NCBI GenBank assembly: GCA_905331475.1
Contig: CAJNYU010001973.1
Location: 1-64,000, forward strand
From: Rotaria socialis
Lineage: Eukaryota; Rotifera; Eurotatoria; Philodinida; Philodinidae
Length of the DNA: 64,000 nucleotides
Direction of reading: 5' to 3'
In this document: positions 12,601 through 24,208 of the stretch, one piece after another
Layout of the letters: every line of letters starts with the position of its first letter
How positions within the stretch are numbered: the first letter of the stretch is position 1
The notes under the pieces: model-generated
Databases searched by the model: none
What the model saw: the letters and a program-made list of their open reading frames with translations, nothing else
Told to the model about the DNA's origin: nothing
Made by a program: the position numbers and the translations under genes

Positions 12601-15600
12601 GTAATGTCACCTGTGATCCCACCCGTGATCTCTAATAATCCAATCTGTTCCGTGAAACCTGCAAGAATCATGTATGTTCACATGGCTGGACAACACGGTA
12701 CAGTGATTCGAGATGAGACGAAATCCGATATTCGAATCAATGACTATCAAAAACTGCATCATATTACGGCTACATTATATGAAAGTTCTGTAACCACACT
12801 ACGTATTCAGTTGGATTGTACTGAGCAATCGTATGATGATTCTACTGATAATGGCTGTAGTCTTGGTTACGATATCAATGTTTCGATTGATCTTAACGAC
12901 GATGGAAATTTTGACGATGGCGAGAACCGAGTCGATGATCGATCAACTAACCATGATGAAATGCCTCAGGGAACATACGATTTCAAAATTTCCATACCTG
13001 CTATCGATGGTCGACAAATAAAAGCTGGACCACATCGAATGCGTCTCCGACTGACACCAAGCGAAATTTATACTAGAAGATGTGGCAGATCCGACTACAG
13101 TGAAATACGAGAATATATAGTCAATATTATACAGACGACTAGATTTGAAGGTAAATCAAATCACAATATTCTCTAAAGAGTTTGAAGCGCTATTATTCTG
13201 GAAATCTGTGCTTCGACAATAGATTATTATGAAGGCAACGGTTTAAGGACGTACTCCGATAAAAGCAAGGACCACAAGTTCAGAAAGCGATACATTTTAT
13301 CTACCTAATTATAGTAGACTTTTGATTGATTTGTTCTAATCTGAAATCTCATTTTTTTTCTTGTTTTTCACTCCTAACATAGTACCAGGTAGTGTCTTAA
13401 TTATTGTATGAGTGTCAATGTACAATCAAGCTCACACTGACGCACAGCTTATTTTACCAACTTCAGCTCAGTTAGTAACCAAATTCGTTCTTTCCCAATA
13501 TATGATTTTCTTTGATTTATAAAAAAAAAGAATTGAAAATTATTGCATAGTCGACGGATATAGATGAGAAGGATACACTGTACTCTGTTTGTGACCAATT
13601 GAAACTCCCTCATGTAGCTCAACTCTATTCTCAACGCAGTATACGGTCCAAAATATTTTGATTATGTCATGATACATTTTGTAATCTGGATACGCAAATT
13701 TGTGAATGCCTTTTTCTTTTTAGTACCAGCCGTGATTTCTCCTGTGGTACCCAGTAATTCACTTTGTTCTGTGCAACCTGCTAGAATTATATTTGTTAAC
13801 ATGGTTGGACAGCAAGGTACAGAGATTCGAGATGAAACTGGAACAAATTATGTAATTAGTGAGCATCGAAACCGCCATCATGCCACTGTTACTTTATATG
13901 AGAGCACTGTTAATATACTACGAATTAATTTAAACTGTGCTGGAAAACCTCATCAAGGCTTGCATGATGATGCATGTAATCTTAGTTATAACATCGATGT
14001 TTGGATCGATCTGAATGATGATGGGAGATTTGATGAAATAGAGAACCGAGTTCTTCATCGATCACTAATGCATAGTCGTGGGCCGCGTGGAGCGTATGAT
14101 CTGGAAATTTGTACACCTGCTATCGATGACAGGTATGCAAGAATCGGGCAACACCGCATGCGCCTTAGTCTGATGGTTAGTGATGATTATCGAAAACAAT
14201 GTGGTGAGACTGACTACAGTGAAACACGAGAATACATGGTCAATATTGTTCCAAAGGCGATATGTGAAGGTAAAATCTATTCAATTGTTATATAAGTTGT
14301 CTATCCATATGTCGGTAGTATTAGGAAGTATCATCGCTTTGTAAAGTAAAATTACAAGCTTTCTTTCAAAAATTAACTTGATGAAATTCAAATTTACACG
14401 TAGTAGTCGAAATCTGTAATTATATGTTTAGAGATGTAGCTATAAAATTTATTTCAGAATTTTCTAATAAAGCTCACACACGTAGTCAAGGTTTATAAAT
14501 CTGAGATGCATGCTCGCATTCTATTTCTTCAAAACAAAATGTGTACTATACTAGAAGATGTTGATGCACATGCGACTGATGCTTCATTTTGAGTGCATTT
14601 AAGTCTTTGAGTTTAAAATACATACATTCATATCCACATCGTACATCCATTATCTTAATCAATACTTTCAAGGTATATTGATGAATGTTAGCTATTGTTT
14701 AATTAAGACGGATAATTAACTCACAGAATCACGTTCTATACATCATTTCATAGATGTTGATTCGTTTCAGTGACTCACACAATCTCACCTGTCGAAATAA
14801 GAAACATTATTTGCTCTGAAAATGCTGGGAAAATCATGCTTGTTCATATTAATGGTGAGTTAGAAACACAACTTCGCGACGAAACAACAACAAATATTGT
14901 AATCAGTGATAATCGAAATCGACACAACTTTGCTGTAACACTATATGCAGATGCTGTCTATTCTGTTCGTATCCAATTGGATTGTTCTCGACAGTACGAC
15001 AGCGATTTACGGCAAGCCGACTGTAACTTTGCTCATCATGTGAATGTATGGATTGATCTGAATGATGATGGACAGTTTGACGCATCTGAGAACCGAGTTT
15101 ATCATCAGTCATCAGTCAATACTGAAATTTCAGGAGATATGCATGATTTACAAATTTTCATACCTATTATTGATGATACAACTACAAAAGCTGGGCAACA
15201 TCGGATGCGCCTCAGTGTGATACGAAGTGAAGCTTACCGCAGACAATGTGGCAATACTGATCATGTCGAAACACGAGAGTACACAGTTAAGATCATACCG
15301 AGAAAAATATGTCGAGGTAAGTTTTATATGTTCATTCAATGTTATACTCGGAGTCGCCTTTGAAAATGTGCAATCATTTTGTATTCGAAAGGCAGCTGAA
15401 CCTTTGTAACATTTCTGCAAAAAGATAAACAGCAGTATTAAATCTAAGATTACTTCTTTAATGAAGCATCTTTTAGAAAGCAGAATTCAAAAGAAAATCT
15501 ATGATACAATCAGTATATGACAAGAAAATATGCAATGGAAAACAAATATCTTTTCCATTTTAATCTATTATGATCTGTAACAGATGATGGCCAGTTTGTT

Positions 15601-16491
15601 CTCTTTGATCTTTGGGTGTGGGTGTGAAATTACGAAATTCTTATTTTAACCTTGATACTACATGGTGTTTTGTTTAGATAATGAATATTTCAATGAACCC
15701 GAGTCAGATGCCATTATCAATTTGTCAGCAGGTTTGTGATCGTTAAAATTTGATTTCACTTAGTTTAAAATTAACTTGAAAATGTTATTCAATTGCTCTA
15801 ACTATTAGCCGTCTTTAATCACCTATTGCATTGAAATGCTTAACAAATAACATGTTTTTCTACAACTTACCGCGTATGCTTATGAACGCTACAATATTTC
15901 TAATAGTAATTGTTTCTTTTAGATTTTTCAAGGCTAACATATTGCTCGCCAGGAAACTTCATTTGTTCAACAGGTAGTAGTGCCATTTTTTCGGTGCAGT
16001 TATCTGGTGAGCAAAACTCAATGATTCACGATGAAATGACAAGATGCAGTTCGATAAATAATTATGAAGATCGAAGTCATTTAGCTGTAAAATTGTTCGA
16101 CAATAAGATCTATAGACTTCAAATACAGTTATACTGTGTAAATATTAAGGATTATGAAAATCCACATAGACAAGAACCACTTTTAGTTGGAACAAATTGC
16201 AACTTAGCTCAAAATCTAGATGTATGGGTTGATCTGAATAATGATGGCAGCTTTGATGAGAGTACGGAGCGATTTTCTTACAATGATCAGCATTACGATG
16301 ACAACATGAAGGGTTACTATGATTTAAGTATTGCCATTCCTGAGATCGATGAAGAAAATAGCGTTAACAAACCTCACAAAATGCGCATAATCTTATCAAG
16401 AGATGAACAATCTCGGCAACCTTGCAACAACGCCGACTACGGCGAAGCACGAGACTATACAGTACATATCTTACGGAAATCTTATTATTGA
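9654..16491 (+). CDS. Type II membrane protein with five GEVED domains (C-terminal half of the same predicted gene)
   Basis: Thirteen exons: 9654-9829, 9886-9971, 10028-10161, 10212-10315, 10369-10451, 10512-10735, 11028-11126, 11809-12354, 12602-13150, 13724-14269, 14771-15316, 15678-15731, 15923-16491 (stop TGA). They encode a Lys/Arg-rich linker with repeated VKKV-like units, then RNRRLARKRSKQFW directly before a hydrophobic helix of about 24 residues (around residues 770-793 of the joined protein). The strong positive charge on the N side predicts N-in/C-out topology. The outer part has a Cys-containing segment, a short Thr/basic exon and five repeats of about 182 residues, each in one phase-1 exon. 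Each repeat carries the GEVED signature xVWIDLNDDGxFDxxENR, then IPAIDxxxxKxGxHRMRL, a conserved Cys, DYSExREYxVxI. GEVED domains are known mainly from secreted bacterial proteins and often bind calcium or act in adhesion; the function here is inference. Repeat 5 is the most diverged (VWVDLNNDGSFD). No initiator ATG fits the first exon, supporting fusion to the upstream exons. Confidence 0.8.
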
Positions 16492-19400
16492 CACCTTATA
16501 ATTTAGGAATTTTTCGTTTTCTTCTCTTTTCAATACAACTGAGCCTGGGAAGATAGTCCTATGGAATTAGATTATCAAATTTTATTTTTATACCGTAGTA
16601 TCGTTTTAGGGTGCTTGCATTTTGTAAATGTAAGGACAATTTATATAAATACGTATATAAATGCCCAGATGCTTGTATTTTTTAATTAGGCTACTTTATG
16701 TTGTAGAGAATAACTTGCACATTATTCTTTCGAGAGAACTACAAAATTTGACTAGTAATCTCTTGATGGTAAGAAAATATTTAAAGTGAATTCGTCCTTA
16801 TATCATACCTTCTTTGTGGAACAATAGTAATTTTTTGTCGGAAACTTCTTACACACAATGAGATTTACTGGATCATTAAATCGATAACATTTTGAGTTAA
16901 CTTATTGCACCATCTATTTTTTCTGTAATTTCCATACGAAAAGGTGAAAATTTAAAAAAAAAGAAGCTCACAGTCTTCATTTCTCATAGAAATTCAGTTG
17001 TTTCAAACAGACTTCTGTAGTACGAAGTATTTTGATGGATCAATATTTAATCATTTGAAGATGTTGAGCATAGACTCTTTTATTTATTTATTATAAGTAT
17101 GATATATAACATATGAGGTAATTACCGTGTTAATTTTCATCTTCAATTGACGTCTATTCAACAAAGTTACAGAGGAGAAAATTAACTTTTCATGTAGCAG
17201 TTTCGCTGTGTTGTTCGTTCTAGCGTGCATGAGACATCAAATCGAGATAGAAGAGCGAAGAAGAATGCATTGAAAGAAAAAACCTTTACACATGTTTTTA
17301 TTCTTCTTTAAAATAAAAAATTGCTAACTCTGAAGACGCAAGTTTTAGGTTTGAATCGTTGGCATAATCGCATACTTTGTATACTATATTAAATAAATAC
17401 AGCAAAAAATAACAATTGACCGGTTATAATTGGCGTAACCTAACTGAGATGCCATATAATTAAAATTTTCCGGCTAACATTTATGAGACCTATAAGATAT
17501 GTGTTTGCAATTTGACGACGCATGCAAATGTTTAAAAAGTTTTAAAAAACAAACAAATCAAAGTCGGCTTGTTTTGCACCACGATTTTAGTGGTGTAGTA
17601 TATCTATTAATCTTATAAGCACTCTCGTTTCAATTTTAGATGGGTTACAGCATCGAATGCCTTAATAAAGTTTATAGACTTGTTCGCGCATGTTTCTAAC
17701 ACCATTCAGGGCGCAGTGCTAAACAAAATAAGGCTTTCAATCTCTTACACTATGCTTATAGCAGAGTGTGGAATGCCTTTTCATGCACGCACAATCACAC
17801 TGTGAGCAAACGACGATAAACATGCGAATCAGCGTTCATGATCTACGATTATTCATACTAAAGTTTTCGTCTAACTCATCATATACACCCTAGCTGTAAT
17901 AATCATAAAAATCGAAAAAATCGATTAAAATCGTATGATTATAACCGATTTTGACCTCTCTAAAGCTGATTTCTTCGACATTTTTTTACATGGGTTATTC
18001 CTTTACTTCACTTAAGATTTCGTAAATTCGTTCACGTTCCTACACCGTGAAATTTCGTATATTCGAGAATGTTTTATGGTAACAGGCAATTGAATGCCGG
18101 CACTCAATCACTTTTGTTTTAAAGAAAATCAATCTAATGTGGATTCATTGTAAATAAGATCCCATTCCAACATATCCTCTTGTTTGGGTATGTGAATTGA
18201 TATTGATTATACATGATAGCACTTTAGTCATTGACTGTGAAGAAAACATCTGTTAAACATTATTCTTTCCTAAGTGGGTATCACTTGATAAAAAAATCTA
18301 GATGATTACCATCAATATAGACCCGGTGAAAACTAGCTACTTATTAGTAAAATAGGCCACCAAAAGTAACGAAAGTAACAATAAGTGAATTTTGTTCAAC
18401 ATTTTTCTCGTCTCGTAAGTCACGCTAATAACATGAAAAATGCCTTTCACGTTTATGAAAGTATGATAGAATTGATTTAGTAACTAAAAGACGCTCGCCT
18501 TCTCATATATTTCACTTCTCAAATAATATAAACTGATTATTTGTTCATTCAAATCGAAAATACTATACTTTTTTAAGTGTAAACTGTATTGTTATAGTTC
18601 AGAAGTAGACTGGTGAAGATGAAAACATACTTTAACCGCTTCAATTATTATTACTTCAGTAATTTTTCGGAACCTACTTTTTCTCGATATGTAATTTAAG
18701 AGTTTTGGAATTCAAATGAGTAATTTAGTTGACATGTTGAAGAGAAAGAAAAACGAAGCTTCATCATTGAGTGATGGTAATAATATCTGGTTTCCAGGGA
18801 AGCTGGAAAAAGTAAAGTAGCAAGAATTTTATTATGAATACTTTTCATTTTTTTCATTTCTCGTCCTATGAGATGATAAATTTTTTCTTTGCTTCCTTCA
18901 TTATAGAATCATTTCGACAGTAGGATCCTATCGGATTTCGACAAGGATCAGCCAGTGAACATACCGAATACCATATGTGTTTCGATAAAAACGACGAAAT
19001 ATTACGGGATTCTTAGACACGGGTTTACAGTCGGATCCTTGCTATTTTATCCAATCGGATCCGATGTCGGATTTTAACGGAATTCAACTCTATCGAATCA
19101 CCCTTGCGCTCTGATGGCTCAAAATCCCTATTTGATCGCGAATAAGAAAATGATTTTTTCCGTCGGAACCGACAATAGGCCCGTGTCCAGGAATCCTAGC
19201 AGATTCATTCATCTGGGATGGCGATGATACGAATAATGTTTTACCTATTATTTTTATCCATCAGCATTTTAGTTCTATTAAACAACTGAGATCAGAGGAA
19301 ATTACTCTCTGAGACATTCTTTCAGTTGCCTGACTTGTTAGTGACTATTTGTTTTTTTTGTGGTTAAGTCAACACCAAGAACCACAACCACTTCACACCA

Positions 19401-19711
19401 TCTGAATAATAGAATATGCAGTATTCTTGTGATCATTGTTTTCTGACTATCGACTACCTAGAGAAAGTAGACCGTTGTGCATAACCTATCTGCTCAAAAT
19501 CAGATATACCAGCAGCTGTTCTAGATATATATATACATGTATATTCTTATCTCATTTTTTTTGCAGTGTAGCTCTAGATACAGCGAATAACGTATCTTTC
19601 AAAATAGACACAGATGGTAATTATTCCACAATGTTTATGATAAAATTTAAAAAAGTTGACAGTCAAACCGACAAACGATTTTATCGTCGTGTGCAATTCG
19701 TATTCATAATC
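16492..19711. other. Intergenic DNA between the GEVED gene and the GH43 gene
   Basis: No supported gene; the sequence is AT-rich with frequent stops in all frames. It contains an imperfect foldback at 19006-19198, listed separately. An open stretch before 19712 is in frame with the GH43 gene, but it lacks a sensible N-terminus and follows a TTTTTTTTGCAG acceptor-like site ending near 19566. It is better read as 5' UTR. Confidence 0.55.
19006..19198. repeat. Imperfect foldback element
   Basis: GGATTCTTAGACACGGG with the following TCGGATCC (19007-19040) is the imperfect reverse complement of GGAACCGAC...CCCGTGTCCAGGAATCC (19165-19197). About 25 of 32 positions pair. The spacer is rich in TCGGAT/ATCCGA words. 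It is non-coding and possibly a decayed MITE. Confidence 0.5.
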
Positions 19712-20743
19712 ATGCCATTAGGAAAATTCTTCAAGGCAACTAATGTTGTTTGGTCACTCGTCATAATTGTACTTTTGAATAATCAAGCATCGAACTCTGA
19801 ACATTCTGTCTCGACTTTCATAAAGAATGGTGTTATTTGGAATGATACTGATGGCCAATCTATTCAGGCACATGCCACAGGTATTCTTATTGACCCTCAC
19901 GATAATTCATATTGGTGGTATGGTGAGTCTTTAAAAACCGCAAATCTATCTGATCATGGCATCAATTGCTACCATTCCACTGATCTTCTCACTTGGACAA
20001 ACATGGGTCAAGTACTTGGACAACAACAAGTTTCTATTCAAGGTCAATCAGGACCATATGTTATTGAACGGCCAAAAGTTCTTTGGAATTCTGTTACCGA
20101 GCGTTTCGTCATGTGGTTTCACTTAGATAGTAGTAGCTACAGTTATAGATACGTTGGTATCGCCATATCACCTGTTCCCAATGGTGTATTCACATTCATC
20201 CATGCATTTCAACCGGATGGTATTCCATCATTAGACATGAATCTCTATGAAGACAAGCGAAACGGTTCAGTTAGAGGTGCATATTTAGTTCGCTCATGTA
20301 ATAATCAATATGTTGGTATAAGTCGACTCACTGATGATTATCTCAACACCACTGGTCTAACAAGTACTATCAATGAACCACGAGAAGGACACGCGATATT
20401 TCATCGCAACAATAACTATTATATGATGACAAGCCATCTTACTGGTTGGATGCCAAACCCGGCTGAACTTTTCATCAGTAATGCAGATAGTTTACAAGAT
20501 GCACAATGGATTTCATTAGGCAATCCAACTAATTCCGTTACAACATTCAACACTCAGTCAACTTTTGTTCTTCCATTTCCATCTACTAAACAACCAGGGA
20601 CTCAATTCTATATTTACATGGGTGATCGTTGGAATTATCCTGCTTTATTGAGTGCAAGTTATGTATGGCTTCCGTACAAATTCTATTCAGACACGAATGT
20701 CACCTTGGAATGGCAGGATCAATGGAGTCTATCAGACTACTAA
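19712..20743 (+). CDS. Secreted glycoside hydrolase family 43-like protein
   Basis: The predicted 343-residue protein has no introns. The ATG at 19712 is preferred because it is followed by a signal peptide (basic start, hydrophobic core near residues 12-22, cleavage near NQASNS), whereas longer in-frame starts add a poor N-terminus. The body resembles the GH43 five-bladed propeller, especially the galactan 1,3-beta-galactosidase-like subgroup: IWNDTDGQSIQAHATGIL, then YWWYGES, ERPKVLWN (Glu119) and EPREGHAIF (Glu225). These two Glu residues are candidate catalytic or binding residues; that assignment is by family analogy. Repeated Trp/Tyr residues (WW, GWMPNP, GDRWNYP) suit a sugar-binding face. 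The likely role is digestion of plant, algal or microbial side-chain polysaccharide outside the cell. The intronless structure and microbial family suggest horizontal acquisition; the exact substrate cannot be told from sequence. Confidence 0.8.
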   Translation: MPLGKFFKATNVVWSLVIIVLLNNQASNSEHSVSTFIKNGVIWNDTDGQSIQAHATGILIDPHDNSYWWYGESLKTANLSDHGINCYHSTDLLTWTNMGQVLGQQQVSIQGQSGPYVIERPKVLWNSVTERFVMWFHLDSSSYSYRYVGIAISPVPNGVFTFIHAFQPDGIPSLDMNLYEDKRNGSVRGAYLVRSCNNQYVGISRLTDDYLNTTGLTSTINEPREGHAIFHRNNNYYMMTSHLTGWMPNPAELFISNADSLQDAQWISLGNPTNSVTTFNTQSTFVLPFPSTKQPGTQFYIYMGDRWNYPALLSASYVWLPYKFYSDTNVTLEWQDQWSLSDY

Positions 20744-22206
20744 AGGGTGTGTTTTTCCTTGGTGAAAACTATTTCTAAATATGAACTCTCACATTCGTGT
20801 CAGAAAGTGGCATGAACATAGGTGTGATTTTTACTTTTAATGCAGTATTAATCATATGCTACACATATGGTTAATTGATATTCAAAAAATGATGGAACAC
20901 TAAATAAACATATCACATATATATTTCTATATAATGAACGATAATGTTGCTTGAATTGTTCTCTTAATATAAATACGAATGATTCTCCAAACAGTCGTCT
21001 TTTATATTTTAGTAGATGATGAGATATTTACTGATTTGTATAGTCAGAGTCACGTCAAATTACTCACAGCTGTAAATATATCCACCCTTCTCATTAGAAA
21101 GATCAACGAATACATACCATGCACAGTGGCAATTGGTCTAAGTAATGCTGTGATATTCTATTGCTGACCTGGAAACAGTCAGATGCAAAGTGCACGAGAA
21201 ATCCTACGGTCTAAAATCGCAACCTAAATCACGTTATACAATTTTTGAAATATCTGCTCTTACTACTTTTCTATTTCTATAAGCAATTGAAGATTAAAAA
21301 CGCTATTTCAAGTAAACAAAAAAAGCAAGCGTCAAATCAATTTGGAAAACGAGTATAAAATAATTTCAAAGTTATGTTTCTTGATTATTTCAGATCAATT
21401 TTGCAATATCTTTATCAGTTACACTCATAAAACTGGCGGCGTTCACAATTCATGATGGATATAAACGACGACAATCAGCTCAATTCTGTTGTCAGAAAAT
21501 AGACATTTCACAACTTTAACACAAATCGAGAACATCAATTTGTTTGCTCAATAATCATATGAAACTTCTACTTCTCAAATACGACTATTATTCTTGGCCA
21601 TAAAAAATAGCATAAACAGGCTAACGCCATCTTTCTGCTGTTCTTCTTTTTATGTGCAATGGTAATATTTGGCCAGATTAATACACCTATCTCTACAAAG
21701 TATATCTTGTCATGTCATATTTTTGAAGTTTTGTTTTTTTCTTATTCATTTCATGCAGTAAGCTTGGATTACATCTTTCATTTCAGTTACGATGAGTGAC
21801 TGTTTCTTCAGGTTGGTGATAGAAGGATTCATAGATGATGACAATGATAATATTTCAATCTAGTAAACCGACTGTAGTATAAGACAAGTATCTTAAAATA
21901 TTTTCTTTTTGATTATCTTTAGCGAAGAAATAGCGACATTTATATCGATATGAACTCGTTTTGAAGTTAGACATATTTCACGAAATGTTTACAGTTAAAA
22001 GCAATAATAAAACAAGCTGGTAAATCTTTTGTAATTCTTAACAGAATAGTTAGTGAATAATTATTAGTTTAACTCACAGATTCAATTTTGTCATAGCTGA
22101 GGTCATGATTAATATTTCCATAATACTCCCGTTCAATCCTTAGCTATCGATTGCTTCTTGATCGGCAACAAACTAAGCAATTCAAATTTTATAGAATATC
22201 ATCATA
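20744..22206. other. Intergenic DNA downstream of the GH43 gene
   Basis: Nothing coding is supported. AATAAA-like words (for example near 20902) could serve GH43 polyadenylation. A 62-codon open frame at 20979-21167 lacks features. TTTTATAG ending about 15 bases before the next ATG could be a leader acceptor. Confidence 0.5.
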
Positions 22207-22638
22207 ATGGCAATAAACACACATGTTTCCACTGATCAGCCAGCTGCATTGTCAAGAGATCGCCTTCTATTTGTTTACAATGCTGATTCTGGTTTTTTGA
22301 ATATGCTGAAAGACTGGACTCATAAGATTGTAAGTCCTTCGACCTACGATTGTCAGTTATGTGCACTAACATATGGTAATACAGGAATGCGAAAAAAATG
22401 GCATACTTTTATTTCGAATTTATCTTTTGATACAATATTTTTACATCGTGACGAGCTCGGCAAACAATATCCCAGCTTAATAAACACACCATTACCTTGC
22501 ATCTTTCTTGAGAAAAAAATTGACAAAAGTGTCCAACTTGTATTAGACGCTGAAACAATAAATAAACAACAAACTCTTGATCAACTGATTGCTGTCTGCA
22601 GTCAATCGATAGATACGCACATGCACATTGAACCTTAA
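22207..22638 (+). CDS. Small conserved protein of bacterial type, function unknown
   Basis: Intronless, 143 residues from ATG at 22207 to TAA. After a short variable N-terminus it reads LLFVYNADSGFLNMLKDW, then HKIVSPSTYDCQLCALTYG with a CxxC pair, a basic MRKKWHTF segment, FLHRDELGKQY, and a C-terminal half with PLPCIFLE. I recognise this pattern as similar to short, uncharacterised bacterial proteins, but I cannot assign a family name or activity. The CxxC pair could bind metal or be redox active. No signal peptide or membrane helix is seen. AATAAA about 135 bases after the stop is a plausible polyadenylation signal. The single exon and bacterial likeness suggest horizontal transfer; a search against bacterial proteins would settle this. 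Confidence 0.7.
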   Translation: MAINTHVSTDQPAALSRDRLLFVYNADSGFLNMLKDWTHKIVSPSTYDCQLCALTYGNTGMRKKWHTFISNLSFDTIFLHRDELGKQYPSLINTPLPCIFLEKKIDKSVQLVLDAETINKQQTLDQLIAVCSQSIDTHMHIEP

Positions 22639-24208
22639 CAACATAATCAAGTGTTTTTTTGTGGATCTATTCGAACACAACAACAGTACTATAATATAAC
22701 GCGAATCATTATCTTGCATGCTAAGAAAATGATCTGATGCAGTCTTTATTTTTCAACAAATTGTTTTTTCTTCAATAAAAATTCCTACAAAAAGATAGTT
22801 TGTTGTCTCTGGTGGCGATGATACAGACAAAACCTTTTTATGAACACATGTCAATTTTCTATGAGGGAAATTCAAAATGTGATAAGACGTACTTTTTACA
22901 GCAGGTGACGTGAAAAATTATATCTAAAAATGTTTTCTCTTTTAATTTTCACGTTTCTTTTACTTCTCAATTAGTAACTGTTATGCATTTTCGAATCGAT
23001 ATGTTAACTGTGACAAAATTCCATATCTATATCGACACAGATTGAGTTTGTCAAAAATAATTTTCCGTGATATATTCTTTTTGTTATCGAGTTAAGATAA
23101 ATCAAAAAGCATATGTGTCGACTTTTGATACATACAGTCGATTCATATTGTTTTTTAATGAGATCTGATTAGACTTGTTTGAATTAGTATTCTTTAGAAG
23201 AAAATTTGCTTTTATATACTAAAGTTTAAATTATAATCCGTAATTTCTAATTCGTTTTGCTGTGATTTCCAAGGCACGGATCTCTATTGCCGAAATGTCT
23301 TCCTCATTTTTCTCTGGAAATTTCAAGTTTTTCCTTTTGATCGTGCCATGGTTTATATCAATGAGTTCACTATCCAATCAGTTGAAACTAAATTTTGTTG
23401 GTATTACCGAGCTGAATTCAACTCCGTGATAAAAAGTAATATGATCACGAATAATTTATTCGATCACCTCTCTACTCGGGCGGATAAAAAATATGGAAAA
23501 CTAGACTAAAAGAACTGAACATTCGAAGGAGTATCTTCACCATTTTCCATCCTAAATCTATGTCACAAGATGCAAACGATTGATGGGAAATGTGTGGCAT
23601 CATTCAATGATTGCTTGAATTTTTTTCTTTATTACCGAATGAACTTTGCGGGAAGAAACAGCTGCAGTTTTGGAAAGAATATTCTCGTAATTTATTCCTT
23701 CTCTATCTACGCTGGGTAATACTAGTAAAAAGATATTACATGTTTTGAAAGTAAAAGTTAAAAACTCAATCAATGCCAGGCAAATATAGGATAATTACTC
23801 ACATTTGGATTGTTTCAGCTTCAATGGCTTGGATTGGATGATTATTCAGTTCATTAAACTGATTCTTAACAAGTCATCGAACACTAGTTTATCTTTATTA
23901 GTGATTGTACTTTTAATGAATTATTAATCATTGTCTGTTGTCATTCTGTGTGTCATAGAATATCTTGGATTATGTCCTGAAAATCATCTTTCGAAGATTT
24001 CAGACACATGTCAAACATCATCCCAACATGGTTTTCACAGAATACTTTTTTTACAAAGGATGAGTTGCATTATACCTGTGCGACTGTGTCTGTTTCTTTT
24101 ATATAAACATGATAACTCAGGGTTTTGTTTTCTTATGATATTTGAAAAAGATGATACGTCTCGTTGCACGTCGTAATTATGTATATTTTTGGTCTAGAAT
24201 AGATGAGG
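22639..24208. other. Intergenic DNA, no gene recognised
   Basis: A polyadenylation signal for the preceding gene lies near 22773. An 81-codon frame at 23931-24176 has no recognisable features and is not called. No repeat structure was noticed. Confidence 0.45.
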
